This document shows positions 32,536 through 41,619 of a stretch of DNA of 44,597 nt, in pieces. The DNA is from an uncultured bacterium (GTDB taxonomy: Bacteria > Verrucomicrobiota > Lentisphaeria > Victivallales > Victivallaceae): assembly GCA_949297015.1 (NCBI GenBank), contig CASFRF010000081.1:1-44597 (forward strand), given 5' to 3'. Positions within the stretch are counted from its first letter, which is position 1; each line of letters begins with the position of its first letter. The notes under the pieces were generated by a model that was not told where the DNA came from, ran no database searches, and was given only the letters and a program-made list of their open reading frames with translations. Position numbers and translations under genes: made by a program.

Positions 32536-34166
32536 GCTGGAAACATGGATTCGGAGTCCTGCTGCTGCTGTTGTTTGCGCTGCTTCAGGCCGCGGGACAG
32601 GCGGTGTTCCAGGATGTGGAGTTGCAGATCCTGCCGCGACTGACCAACCGCTGGAACCTTACTTTCGGATACCGGGAGCAACCGCTCTTGCTGATCAACC
32701 ACGGCCCGGAAACCCGCCGGGTCCGGGTCGAGATCGAAAATCAGGCCTCTACCGCGACGGTTCTGCCGCCGGGCGCAACCCGGGAGGTTCGGCTGTTGTT
32801 CTACGGAATGCGGCGTTCCGGGCCTTCCCCCCGGATCAAGCTGACCGTGGACGGCGACGCGATGCCGGAAGAGCTGGAGCAGGAGTGCGCCGTGCCGTAC
32901 CGGCGGGATCCGCGTTTCGGCACCAGTCAAGAGGCGATTCTGGTCTCTCAGGGGGCCAGCAGTTTCAGGAATGAACCGTTCAAGAGCTGTGAACTGTTGA
33001 CCGCGGAGCAGCCGGTGGAGAACTGGAGCCCCCGCCGGGAGGCCTATTCGGAGTTCAACGCCGTGCTTCTCACCTCCGCCGAGTTCGAGCGCCTCTCCCC
33101 GGAGGTAAAGCGGGCGCTCGAAGAATATCAACGGTTGGGCGGCGTGCTGCTGCTGGCGGCGAAGACGAAGACGCTGAGCTGGAACCCGCTGGGGTTGGGC
33201 GGTGGTGCCGAATTTCCGGAGAATGCCGGGGCGAGGAAGCTGGTTTCGAGCCGCTGGACACAGGTCATTTCCTCGTTGCAGGCCATGACGGTGAAGGCGA
33301 AAATGCTTCAGCAGCGGAATCGGGAGTTGAAGGATTTCGGCAGGACGCTGGTTCCGGAACGGGATTTCTGGTTGATCCTGATCTTGCTGACTCTCTTTGT
33401 GCTGGTGGTCGGTCCGCTGAATTTCTGGTTTTGCGCGCGGCGGAAGGCGCTGTCGGCGCTGTTCTGGACCACGCCGCTGATTTCACTGTTCTTTATCGGT
33501 TTGATGCTGGGGCAGATTGTTCTGAGGGAGGGGCTGGTCACCCGGGTCCAGGTGGCGGTGCTGACCCGGCTGGAGCAGGGAGAATCACGGGCGCTCACGG
33601 TGCAGGGACAGGGGATTTTCGCCACCTATCCGCCCGAAGAGCTGCGCTTTTCGGAGTCGGCGCAAGTTGAGTTCGGCGAACTGGGGCGGACGACCGGGGC
33701 CCGGCTCGGCGTGGTGGACGGTCTGCGCTTCACCGGCGCCTGGGTGAGTCCCCGGACGCCGCTGCTGTTGACGCTGCGCAAGAGTGAGGTCCGCCGCGAA
33801 AAACTGCTGCTGGAGGCCGATTCCGGCGATGCGCCGCGGGTGGTCAACGGCCTTGGCGCCGAGATCGTCAAGCTGTACTACGTCGCTCCTGACGGCCGGG
33901 CGTTCCGGAATCGGGAGCCGATCGCCGCGGGAGCCGCCGCCGAGTTGACGGCGGCGCGGAGGGACAACGGGTCCATGGATTGGCATACCTGGTGCCAGCA
34001 GATGCTGGCGGGGGAGATGCCGGGGCAATTCGAGGATCTCCAGGTCCAGCGCGGCGAATATCTGGCGGAGTTGAAAAGCTCCCCCTTTGCCGAGCTTGGA
34101 TTTGAGGTGAACCATCCCGAATGGATCCGGGCCCTGGTGAGCGGGCGGCTGGAGGAAGCCCCATGA
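32532..34166 (+). CDS. Membrane-anchored protein of the moxR/ABC operon
   Basis: A 544-residue protein I cannot name. It has a signal peptide (about 1-22), a beta-sandwich-like region (about 30-130), a Rossmann-like segment (YSEFNAVLLTSAEFERLSPEVKRALEEYQRLGGVLLLAA, about 174-212) similar to GldG/DUF4350-type domains, two membrane helices (about 277-325, WLILILLTLFVLVVGPLNFWF and WTTPLISLFFIGLMLGQIVL) and a long soluble end. It overlaps moxR and the ABC ATPase gene by four bases each (ATGA). Placement with an ABC ATPase suggests it works with that protein. Confidence 0.7.
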   Translation: MSWKHGFGVLLLLLFALLQAAGQAVFQDVELQILPRLTNRWNLTFGYREQPLLLINHGPETRRVRVEIENQASTATVLPPGATREVRLLFYGMRRSGPSPRIKLTVDGDAMPEELEQECAVPYRRDPRFGTSQEAILVSQGASSFRNEPFKSCELLTAEQPVENWSPRREAYSEFNAVLLTSAEFERLSPEVKRALEEYQRLGGVLLLAAKTKTLSWNPLGLGGGAEFPENAGARKLVSSRWTQVISSLQAMTVKAKMLQQRNRELKDFGRTLVPERDFWLILILLTLFVLVVGPLNFWFCARRKALSALFWTTPLISLFFIGLMLGQIVLREGLVTRVQVAVLTRLEQGESRALTVQGQGIFATYPPEELRFSESAQVEFGELGRTTGARLGVVDGLRFTGAWVSPRTPLLLTLRKSEVRREKLLLEADSGDAPRVVNGLGAEIVKLYYVAPDGRAFRNREPIAAGAAAELTAARRDNGSMDWHTWCQQMLAGEMPGQFEDLQVQRGEYLAELKSSPFAELGFEVNHPEWIRALVSGRLEEAP

Positions 34167-35101
34167 GAGTCGAGGTGAATCATCTGGTCCGGCGCTTCCA
34201 GCGGACGTTGGCGGTGGACGACGTCTCGTTTACGCTGGAGCCGGGGTGTCTCTTCGGCTTTGTCGGACCGAACGGCGCCGGGAAGACCACCACCATCCGG
34301 ATCATGGCCGCGCTGGACGAGGCGACTTCGGGGGATGTCTGTTACGACGGGGTTTCGGTCAGCGATTACCCGGACGAGGTCCGGCGGGTGGTCGGCTACA
34401 TGCCCGACACGCTGCCGGAAAACGCCGATTTGCGGGTCTGGGAATATCTGGATTTCTTCGCCCGGGCCTTTCAGTTGCGGGGCGCCCGGCGGCGGCGGAC
34501 ACTTGGAGAGATCGAGGAGTTCGTCGGAATCGGTCCGCTGCGCGAAAAATTTCTGAATCAACTCTCCAAAGGCATGAAACAGCGGGTGGCGCTGGCCCGG
34601 GCGCTGCTGCACAACCCCTCGGTGCTGATTCTGGATGAACCGGCGGCGGGACTCGATCCGCGGGCCCGGCTGGAGCTGCGCGATCTCCTGAAAGTGCTGG
34701 CGACGCAGCGGAAGACGATCTTTTTGAGTTCCCATATTCTGTCCGAACTGCAGGATATGTGCGACGGCGCGGTGATCATCGAACGAGGCCGGATCCTGTC
34801 GGCCGGAACCTTCAGCGCACTGGCCGAGGGCCGGACCCGGGATCCGGAGCAGGGGGGGCGGATCCGGCTCACCTTGCTGCGCGATCCGGATCCGGTGTTG
34901 AAATTTGCGCTGGAGCAGCCACAGGTGCGCGGCGGACGGCGGATCGGCGCCAATCAGCTGCAACTGGAGTTCAGGGGGGGCGACGCCGAATGCGCGGCGC
35001 TGATGGTCGCGCTGTTTCAAAGCGGCGCGCCGATTACGGAATTCCGGCGGCAGGAGTTCGGGCTGGAGGAGCTGTTCATGAGTATGACCGGAGGGAAATA
35101 G
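34163..35101 (+). CDS. ABC transporter ATP-binding protein (GldA/NatA-like)
   Basis: A 312-residue ABC ATPase. Walker A FVGPNGAGKTTTIRIM, Q-loop VGYMPDTLPE, signature NQLSKGMKQRVALARALLHNPSVLILDEP with Walker B, and H-loop FLSSHILSELQDMC are intact. The signature LSKGMKQR is typical of the GldA/NatA (drug/gliding/sodium) group. The start is ATG at 34163, in ATGA overlap with the previous gene; an earlier in-frame start lacks homology. No ABC permease with six helices is in the operon, so its membrane partner is uncertain. Confidence 0.9.
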   Translation: MRVEVNHLVRRFQRTLAVDDVSFTLEPGCLFGFVGPNGAGKTTTIRIMAALDEATSGDVCYDGVSVSDYPDEVRRVVGYMPDTLPENADLRVWEYLDFFARAFQLRGARRRRTLGEIEEFVGIGPLREKFLNQLSKGMKQRVALARALLHNPSVLILDEPAAGLDPRARLELRDLLKVLATQRKTIFLSSHILSELQDMCDGAVIIERGRILSAGTFSALAEGRTRDPEQGGRIRLTLLRDPDPVLKFALEQPQVRGGRRIGANQLQLEFRGGDAECAALMVALFQSGAPITEFRRQEFGLEELFMSMTGGK

Positions 35102-35103
35102 AG

Positions 35104-36381
35104 ATGGCGGGATGGTGGTGTCGGGTCGGGCTGCCGCTGCTGGCGGTGGCGCTCGGACTGTGCGGATGTGCGACCCCGGAACCGGGTTCGGTTCCGGTGC
35201 CGGAGCCGAAAGCGGCGGAGACGGAGGCGCCCTACCACCCGGCGGCGCGGCTGGCGGCGATGATGGAGATTTTGCATCAGAACTACGCCGACGCTTCGCG
35301 CGTCAGCTACGAGCGCTTGCTGGAGGGGGCGCTCCGGGGGATGGCGCGGGAGCTCGATCCCTACAGCGGCTATCAGCCGCCGCGGGAGTTTCAGGAGACG
35401 CAGCGGCTCTTTTCCGGACAGCGCGAAGGGTTGGGGTTGACCATCGCCAAAGATGAGAAGCAGCCGCTGCAGGTGCTCTCGGTGCTCGCGGATTCGCCCG
35501 CCGCCCGGGCCGGCGTGGAGCCGGAGGACCGGATTCTGGCGATCGACGGCGCCCCCACCGCGGATCTGACGCTGCAGGAGTGCCTGGCGCGGCTGCTCCG
35601 GAAGTCCCCGGCGGAACGGACGCTGCGGATCCGGCGGAACGGCGAGGCGGAGCCCATCACGCTCCGGCTGCACCTCGGCGCGTTCGTGGTTCATCCGGTG
35701 CCGGGGAACGCTTTGAAACTCTTCCCCGGCGGCATCGGTTATCTGAAAGTGGAGATGTTCAACGAGGCGACCCCCAGGGAGTTCCGCATTGCGCTCAAAC
35801 AGTTGCAGGAGCGGGGAATGCGCGCGCTGATCCTCGATTTGCGCGACAATCCCGGCGGACTGGTGCAGGGGGCGGCGGCGCTGGCCTCCCACTTTCTGAA
35901 GCCGGACACGGAGGTGATCACCGCGGTCGGCCGCCGGGATCCGGGCGAGACGCTGCGGACCGGCGAGGCCGATCCCGCGCTCTACGAGCTGCCGCTGGTG
36001 GTCCTGATCAACGAGCGCAGCGCCAGCGCCGCGGAGATTCTGGCCGGGGCGCTGCAGGATCACGGCCGCGCCCGCCTGGTCGGCTCCCGTTCCTTCGGCA
36101 AGGGCTCCATTCAGCGGGTGCTGACCCTGCCGGAGGGCGGCGCGCTCAAATTCACCATCGCCCGGTACCGGACGCCGGGCGGGAAGATGATCGACGGCTC
36201 CGGGCTGCAACCCGACGAGACGGTGGAGCTGACTCCGGAACAATCCCGGCAGCTGCTGCGGCAGCGTCAGATCCACCCCGGCGAGATCGAGCCGGAGACG
36301 GAGCACCCGGTGCGCGACCTTCAACTGGAAAAGGCGCTTCAACTTCTGGAACAACCGGATAAGGAGGAAGAACAAACATGA
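35104..36381 (+). CDS. S41 C-terminal processing peptidase lipoprotein
   Basis: A 425-residue protease of the CtpA/Tsp family. An N-terminal lipoprotein signal is likely (LALGLCGC, modified Cys 22). A helical N-domain, a PDZ domain (about 105-180, GLGLTIAK and SPAARAGVEPEDRILAIDG) and the S41 core follow, with LDLRDNPGGL, the nucleophile S306 in NERSASAAEIL and the base K333 in GSRSFGKGSIQ. It probably cleaves envelope proteins at their C-termini. GGAGGG precedes the start two bases after the ABC gene. The frame is open further upstream inside the ABC gene, but that is not the start. Confidence 0.92.
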   Translation: MAGWWCRVGLPLLAVALGLCGCATPEPGSVPVPEPKAAETEAPYHPAARLAAMMEILHQNYADASRVSYERLLEGALRGMARELDPYSGYQPPREFQETQRLFSGQREGLGLTIAKDEKQPLQVLSVLADSPAARAGVEPEDRILAIDGAPTADLTLQECLARLLRKSPAERTLRIRRNGEAEPITLRLHLGAFVVHPVPGNALKLFPGGIGYLKVEMFNEATPREFRIALKQLQERGMRALILDLRDNPGGLVQGAAALASHFLKPDTEVITAVGRRDPGETLRTGEADPALYELPLVVLINERSASAAEILAGALQDHGRARLVGSRSFGKGSIQRVLTLPEGGALKFTIARYRTPGGKMIDGSGLQPDETVELTPEQSRQLLRQRQIHPGEIEPETEHPVRDLQLEKALQLLEQPDKEEEQT

Positions 36382-37181
36382 ATCGGACCCGCTGGCTGTT
36401 GCTACTGGCGCTGGTGGCGGTTTCCGCGCTGGCGGTGATCCTGTACTGGCGGGCGGAGCCCTCCAGTCCGGATTCGCACGCGGACGAGGTGGCCGCGGCC
36501 TTTCTGGAGGCGCTGGACCGGGGCGAGCTGGAGACGCTGCAAACGTTGTCGACGCTGCCGGAACTGCAGCTGAAGTACCTCAACTTGAATCGCGAAACGC
36601 TCGGCGCCCGTCACGCCCGGCGGGTGTTGAAACGGGAGTTGTTGCGCCAGGGAGCCAAATTCGGCGCCTATCTGGAGTACGAGTCCAACTACGAGAACGC
36701 GCCGCGCATCCGGGAGTCTTTGACCGTGCTGGGCGACCAGGTGGTGGCCGCGCGCTTCTTCTACCCGCAGCTGCCGCGGTTGACACCCCGGACCTACGCC
36801 GCGCTGCCCGAGGAGGCCCGGGCCAAGGTCCAGCTGGCGACCCGCGCCTACGATCAGCTGAGCCGGAACTTCTTCGACGGCATCACCGCGCGCGACACCG
36901 GCTGGATTCAGCGCGGGGTCTTTCAGCGGATCCGCAACTTCCACCAGCGCTTCGGCGTGCCCAAGACCCGCAGTCTCGGCACCGAAACCCGGCAGGAGAA
37001 AAGCCTGCCCGGCGCCGCCGCCATGTCCGTTTTGCGGGTGGTCAACAAAACCCTCTATGAGAACGACAAGGGGTCCTGGCGGGGCGAGGAGGTGGTCTAC
37101 CTGGTCCGCGACGGCAGCGCCCGGAAGCCGCAGTGGGAGGTCTACGGCTTCGAGCTCAAGTCCCCGGAGCGGGTTCCCTGA
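36378..37181 (+). CDS. Hypothetical membrane-anchored protein, unrecognised
   Basis: A 267-residue protein with an N-terminal membrane helix (about 5-25) and a soluble exported part. A stretch VAAAFLEALDRGELETLQTLSTLPELQLKYLNL suggests a small cystatin/NTF2-like start, but no family is recognised. It overlaps the S41 protease gene by four bases (ATGA), with AAGGAGG upstream, so it is the last gene of the moxR operon. Its last 40 bases overlap the end of the convergent gene on the other strand. Confidence 0.75.
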   Translation: MNRTRWLLLLALVAVSALAVILYWRAEPSSPDSHADEVAAAFLEALDRGELETLQTLSTLPELQLKYLNLNRETLGARHARRVLKRELLRQGAKFGAYLEYESNYENAPRIRESLTVLGDQVVAARFFYPQLPRLTPRTYAALPEEARAKVQLATRAYDQLSRNFFDGITARDTGWIQRGVFQRIRNFHQRFGVPKTRSLGTETRQEKSLPGAAAMSVLRVVNKTLYENDKGSWRGEEVVYLVRDGSARKPQWEVYGFELKSPERVP

Positions 37182-39190
37182 TCGGAGGCGGGATCCGGAT
37201 CTTTTCCGCCCCCCGGCAGCTTCGGCCGGAACCGCCGGAAGCGGGCCGGCGCCGGGTAGGGCGCGTAGTAGGAGAAGAGTCGCGAATCGCGGGTGTTCAG
37301 CCGCATCTTCAAGTTGACCACCCAGCCCGCCGCCGCGAGGAAGCGCGAGAGATTCCGCCGCCGCAACTTGGCCACCGCCGACCAGGCCGGCGGAATCATC
37401 ACGATCAGCACCAGCACCCCGAAGGCGATCAGCAGTTTGGGCAGCGGCACCTGATTCAGCGATTTGACCATGAAGGCCAGACTGCTGCCCAGCGCGGCCA
37501 GACTTACGCCGCCGGCCAGCATCAGCATCGATCCGTTCGAGAGCAGCCCCTTGCTGAGATTGGCCGCGGCGGGAGGATTTTTGATGACGTTGTCGATTCC
37601 GGAATCGACCGACTTTTCCACATTGTTGAAGTCGGTGTACTTCCGGAATTTTTCGGCGAGATTCCGGCCCAGCCGCCGGAAGGGGAGCGAGAACGACTGC
37701 CGGAAGGAGACCGGACCGTCCAGAAACTCCAGCACCCGGCCGTGGTGAAAGTTCCCGGCGTAGTCCTGAAACACCACCGGTCGCCCCGGGTAGATGTTGT
37801 CCATCTCGCCGCAGGAGATCACCGCCGCCACCAGATTGGACGGCGTCGGCAGCGTCGGTTCCCGGATCAGTTCGACGTAGACCAGCGCCAGATTCGCCGT
37901 CTGCGCCAGCTTTTTGTGCGCCGCATAATCGCTGATCCAGATCGCCAGATCGAACCGCCGCCCATCCATAATCAGCGACCCGGCCCGGATCAGCGAGCGT
38001 TGCGAGGCGTCGAACAGCGCCTGGAAGGTGACGAAATTCCGGGCGAAGGTCAGCAGATTGGTCTGAATCAGCAGCGCCTTTTCCCAGGCGCGCAGACCGC
38101 CCAGCCGGGTCTCCAGCAGCGAATCCTCGCGCAGCAGGCCGCGCAGCAGCTCCGGCTGCGGCCCGTTCAGAAAGTCCGCCAGCGCCGCCGGGCCGAGCCG
38201 CCCCACCGGGTCCTGATCCAGCCGGGTCCGGTAGTCATCGAAGGGCGCCAGTTCGGCCTTGAGTTCGCGCCACTTCGCCGCCGTCAGTCGCCGCAGCTCA
38301 AAGACCTGCGCGAAGGTCTCCAGCGCCGCGGCGTACCAGGGATTGACCTCGCCGGTCAGATCGAGCTCCTGCGCGGCCGCGGGCCGGGCCAGCGGCTGCG
38401 CCGCCAGATAGGCCTCCAGTGCCGCCGGGTCGCTCCAGTTCAATTCCGGCAGCGCCGCCGGATCGATCCGGAAATACCCCTGATTGGCCGGATCCAGCCG
38501 GACCAGTTCACAGAGCCGGAAGTACTCATCCAGCTGGCGGCGCAGGGGCCGGACCGCCGCCTCGATCGTCTCCGGCGACCGGGTGCCGAACCGGGGCAGC
38601 CGGGCGTGACCGATCCACTCCAGAAACGCCCGCGCGTCGGCCTCAAACGCCGCCAACGTGGCGGCGGTGACGGCTCCGGGAACCGCGGCGGGCCGGGTTG
38701 CGGCCACCGCCTGAAACAGCGCCTCGGCGCCGGAACCGGCGACCGCGTCGGGCAGAAGCGTGCCGTCTCCCCGGAATTTGCCGGTCTGCAGCCGGGCAAT
38801 GGCGTCGCGCACCGCCGCCAGCGTCACCCGGTCGCCGGGCAGGAGTTCGGGTTCGGCCTCCCGGAAGGCGAGCAGTCTCTGCGCTTCGGCGGAGTCCGGA
38901 TTCAGCGCCGCCGGCTCCAGTTCCGGGGCGGTGCGCTCCAGCGGTTCCAGCCCGGCGAAGAGGTCGAAGGCGTAGCGGAGCGCCGCCTGCAAATCGTCGA
39001 TCCGGATAAAGGCGTTGCCGTCGGCGTCCAGACAGCGCAGAAAGGCCGGATCGCAGGAGAAGGCGGTGAAGGGCGCCCCCAGCGCCGCCCAGCGCCCGGG
39101 GTCGAGGGTCAGAATCTGCGGCAGATCGGCCGCCGAGGAGAGCACCAGTTGATAGCTGCCGCCGAATTTCTTGAAGACGCACTCCGTCAT
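37142..39190 (-). CDS. EF-hand-like membrane protein, unrecognised
   Basis: A 682-residue protein of unknown family. Near the N-terminus LDADGNAFIRIDD (D55, D57, N59, D66) fits an EF-hand loop, and LDPANQGYFRIDP is a second degenerate one. A long helical region follows, then a conserved-looking segment with GEMDNIYPGRPVVFQDYAGNFHHGRV, then two membrane helices near residues 565-620 and a basic tail. Its start overlaps the pyruvate kinase stop by four bases (ATGA), so it is translated with it. Its end overlaps the convergent gene by 40 bases. Calcium binding is inference. Confidence 0.75.
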   Translation of the reverse strand: MTECVFKKFGGSYQLVLSSAADLPQILTLDPGRWAALGAPFTAFSCDPAFLRCLDADGNAFIRIDDLQAALRYAFDLFAGLEPLERTAPELEPAALNPDSAEAQRLLAFREAEPELLPGDRVTLAAVRDAIARLQTGKFRGDGTLLPDAVAGSGAEALFQAVAATRPAAVPGAVTAATLAAFEADARAFLEWIGHARLPRFGTRSPETIEAAVRPLRRQLDEYFRLCELVRLDPANQGYFRIDPAALPELNWSDPAALEAYLAAQPLARPAAAQELDLTGEVNPWYAAALETFAQVFELRRLTAAKWRELKAELAPFDDYRTRLDQDPVGRLGPAALADFLNGPQPELLRGLLREDSLLETRLGGLRAWEKALLIQTNLLTFARNFVTFQALFDASQRSLIRAGSLIMDGRRFDLAIWISDYAAHKKLAQTANLALVYVELIREPTLPTPSNLVAAVISCGEMDNIYPGRPVVFQDYAGNFHHGRVLEFLDGPVSFRQSFSLPFRRLGRNLAEKFRKYTDFNNVEKSVDSGIDNVIKNPPAAANLSKGLLSNGSMLMLAGGVSLAALGSSLAFMVKSLNQVPLPKLLIAFGVLVLIVMIPPAWSAVAKLRRRNLSRFLAAAGWVVNLKMRLNTRDSRLFSYYAPYPAPARFRRFRPKLPGGGKDPDPASDQGTRSGDLSSKP

Positions 39191-40620
39191 GATGAGGCTC
39201 CCTTTCCTCCGAATTGTTCCCGGACTTCGCGGGCCCGCACCACGCCCACCAGATTCGCCCCCGGTGTGTCGACCGGATAGGAGACCATCAACGCCAGCAA
39301 ATCGTCCGGTTCGATCTCGCCGGCGGCCAGCGCGGTCTCCACGCCGTGGCGGAAAAGTTCATCCGAAGAGCCGCACCACTGCGCCGGAAAGGGCCGGACC
39401 CCGAAGGAGAGCGCCAGCTGCCGCACCACTTGCGGCTGGTGCGACAGGGCGATGATGTCCACCCGGCTGCGGTAGGCCGAGCAGAGCCGGGCCGAATCGC
39501 CGCTGGCGGTGTGGCAGAGAATTGCCTTGACCGGCAGTTCCCGCGCCGCCGCGATCGCCGAGCGCACGACGAAGCCCCGCACCGGGTCGTCCTGATCGTC
39601 GACCCGGTCGACCCGGGTGAAGTGAACCTGGGGAATCTGCTCGGCGGCGAGCACGGTGCGGGCCATCATCCGGATCGACTCCAGCGGATAGCGCCCGTTG
39701 GCGGTCTCGCCGGAGAGCATCACCGCGTCGGTGCCGTCGAGCACCGCGTTGGCTACGTCGCTGACTTCGGCCCGGGTCGGGCGCGGTGACTGCTCCATGC
39801 TCTGCAGCATCTGGGTGGCGGTGATCACCACCTTGCGGCGACGCATGCACGCATAGATGATCCGCTTCTGGATTTCGGGCACCTCCTCCAGCGGGATCTC
39901 CACCCCGAGGTCGCCGCGGGCGACCATCACCCCGCAGGCGGTGTTCAGAATCTCGTCCAGATGTTCCACGCCCTGACGGTTTTCGATCTTGGCGATGATC
40001 CGGATCGGACTCTCGGCGGTGTCCAGAATGCTCTGAACGGCCATCACGTCGTCGTGGCCGCGGACGAAGGAGTGGGCGATGAAATCGACCTGTTGCGCAA
40101 TGGCCAGTTCGATGAACTCCCGGTCGCGGCGGCTCACCGCCGGGAGTTTGAGCTCCACCCCCGGGACATTGACCGTTTTGCGGCTCCGGATCACGCCGTC
40201 GCCGAGTCCCCGGCAGGCCAGCAGTCCGCGCTCGCGGCGCTCGACCGCGAGTTCGACCTGCCCGTCGTCGATCACGATGCGCGCGCCGGGCGGCACCTCG
40301 CGGGCGAAATGCTGGTAGTTGACCGGGATCTCCGCTTCCGAGTCGGGGCCGCCCAGGGTGACGCTTTCACCGTCGCGGACCGGCCGCTCCGCGGCCAGGT
40401 CGCAGGTCCGGACCTCGGGTCCCTTGGTGTCGATCAGAATGGCGATCCGGTCGGAGACCGCCCGGAGATTGGCGATGATGGTTCCGGCCTCTTCCGGGCT
40501 CAAATGGGCGGAGTTGATCCGGGCGACGTCCATGCCCGCCTGGTGCAAAGAACGAAGGAGCTCCACCGAGCAGTTCCGGGAGGAGATGGTGGCCACGATT
40601 TTGGTTTTGCGATGGTTCAT
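39187..40620 (-). CDS. pyk: Pyruvate kinase
   Basis: Pyruvate kinase transfers phosphate from phosphoenolpyruvate to ADP at the end of glycolysis. The 477-residue protein has KTKIVATI, DTKGPEVRT, the signature GVMVARGDLGVEIPLEEVP, TATQMLQSME, DGTDAVMLSGETANGRYPLESIRMM and a C-terminal regulatory domain. The frame is open five codons earlier from GTG (40635), but ATG at 40620 starts the conserved MNHRKTKI; neither has a clear ribosome site. It lies 18 bases after the sugar permease gene, so sugar uptake and glycolysis may be expressed together. Confidence 0.95.
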   Translation of the reverse strand: MNHRKTKIVATISSRNCSVELLRSLHQAGMDVARINSAHLSPEEAGTIIANLRAVSDRIAILIDTKGPEVRTCDLAAERPVRDGESVTLGGPDSEAEIPVNYQHFAREVPPGARIVIDDGQVELAVERRERGLLACRGLGDGVIRSRKTVNVPGVELKLPAVSRRDREFIELAIAQQVDFIAHSFVRGHDDVMAVQSILDTAESPIRIIAKIENRQGVEHLDEILNTACGVMVARGDLGVEIPLEEVPEIQKRIIYACMRRRKVVITATQMLQSMEQSPRPTRAEVSDVANAVLDGTDAVMLSGETANGRYPLESIRMMARTVLAAEQIPQVHFTRVDRVDDQDDPVRGFVVRSAIAAARELPVKAILCHTASGDSARLCSAYRSRVDIIALSHQPQVVRQLALSFGVRPFPAQWCGSSDELFRHGVETALAAGEIEPDDLLALMVSYPVDTPGANLVGVVRAREVREQFGGKGASS

Positions 40621-40638
40621 AAAGGTTCGATCCACGGT

Positions 40639-41619
40639 TTACGCGCGGCGCCGGGTCGCCAACTGGTCGGCGGTGACGGCCGCGATGATGATGACGCCGA
40701 TCACCACCAGCTGGAAGTTGGTGGAGACGCCGAGAATGGTCAATCCGTTGCGGAGGAAGCCGACCAGCAGCGTGCCGATGGCGGTGCCGGTCAGGCTGCC
40801 GCGTCCGCCGGCGGGGGAGGCCCCGCCGATGATCACCGCGGCGATCACGTCCAGCTCCAGCGAGATGCCGGCGGTGGGCTGGGCCGAGCTGGCCCGGCTG
40901 GTGGCGATCATGCCGGCCAGCCCGGTCAGCGCCCCGGCGAACATGTAGATGGCCAGCAGCACCCGGTTGACGTTGATTCCGGCATGAAAACTGGTCTCCG
41001 GATTGGAGCCGATGGCGTAGGTGTAGCGGCCGAAGGGGGTGTATTTGAGCAGGATTCCGGCCAGCGCGAAGACCAGGATTAGCAGCAGCACCTCCAGCGG
41101 CACGCCCAGCACCGAAAAGTTGTCGAACCAGCGGAACGCCGAGACGGCGAACGGCTTGTTGTCGTTCAACAGATAGCAGATTCCGCGGAAGATGCTCATG
41201 GTTCCCAGCGTGACGATGAACGGCGCCAGCTTGAGCCGGGTGATCAACCCGCCGTTCAGCGCGCCGCAGAGCGCGCCGGCGACCACTCCGGCCAGCACGC
41301 CCAGCAGCATGCCCCCGGCGGTGAGCTCCACCGCGCCGGTGGTCAGAATGGTGGTCCAGGCGCCGCCCGAGGCCAGCAGCATGACCAGCGCCCCGGACAT
41401 GCCGCAGAGCGCCATCATCGAGCCCACCGACAGATCGATGCCGGCGCTGATGATGATGAAGGTCATCCCCGCGGCCATGATCCCGTTGACCGACGAACGG
41501 CGCAGCACGTTCAGGAAGTTCTGCGCGGTCAGAAAGGTGTCCGGTCGCAGAAAGGTCCACAGCGAAATGATGAAGATCAGCGAGCAGAACGGCAGCAGTT
41601 GTTTGGTCAGTTTGTTCAT
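40639..41619 (-). CDS. Sugar ABC transporter permease (RbsC-like)
   Basis: A 326-residue inner-membrane permease of the ribose/galactose type. It has about eight to ten helices and the family segments IISAGIDLSVGSMMALCGM, GLITRLKLAPFIVTLGTMSIFRGI, YTPFGRYTYAIGSNPETSFHAGINVNR and VIAAVIIGGASPAGGRGSLTGTAIG. It forms the channel for the ATPase and binding protein encoded upstream. GGGGAGAGG precedes the start. The 110-base gap before it holds a phased repeat array and a possible 25-codon ORF that ends in ATGA overlap with this start. The sugar cannot be read from sequence. Confidence 0.94.
   Translation of the reverse strand: MNKLTKQLLPFCSLIFIISLWTFLRPDTFLTAQNFLNVLRRSSVNGIMAAGMTFIIISAGIDLSVGSMMALCGMSGALVMLLASGGAWTTILTTGAVELTAGGMLLGVLAGVVAGALCGALNGGLITRLKLAPFIVTLGTMSIFRGICYLLNDNKPFAVSAFRWFDNFSVLGVPLEVLLLILVFALAGILLKYTPFGRYTYAIGSNPETSFHAGINVNRVLLAIYMFAGALTGLAGMIATSRASSAQPTAGISLELDVIAAVIIGGASPAGGRGSLTGTAIGTLLVGFLRNGLTILGVSTNFQLVVIGVIIIAAVTADQLATRRRA

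Noticed and set aside
34759-35103. Upstream in-frame extension of the S41 protease
   Set aside because: It lies inside the ABC ATPase gene; ATG at 35104 has GGAGGG and begins a lipoprotein signal.
37133-39280. 715-codon + strand frame opposite the EF-hand-like gene
   Set aside because: The minus-strand frame has membrane helices, ordered motifs and ATGA coupling to pyk; the + frame is Arg/Gln-rich with none.
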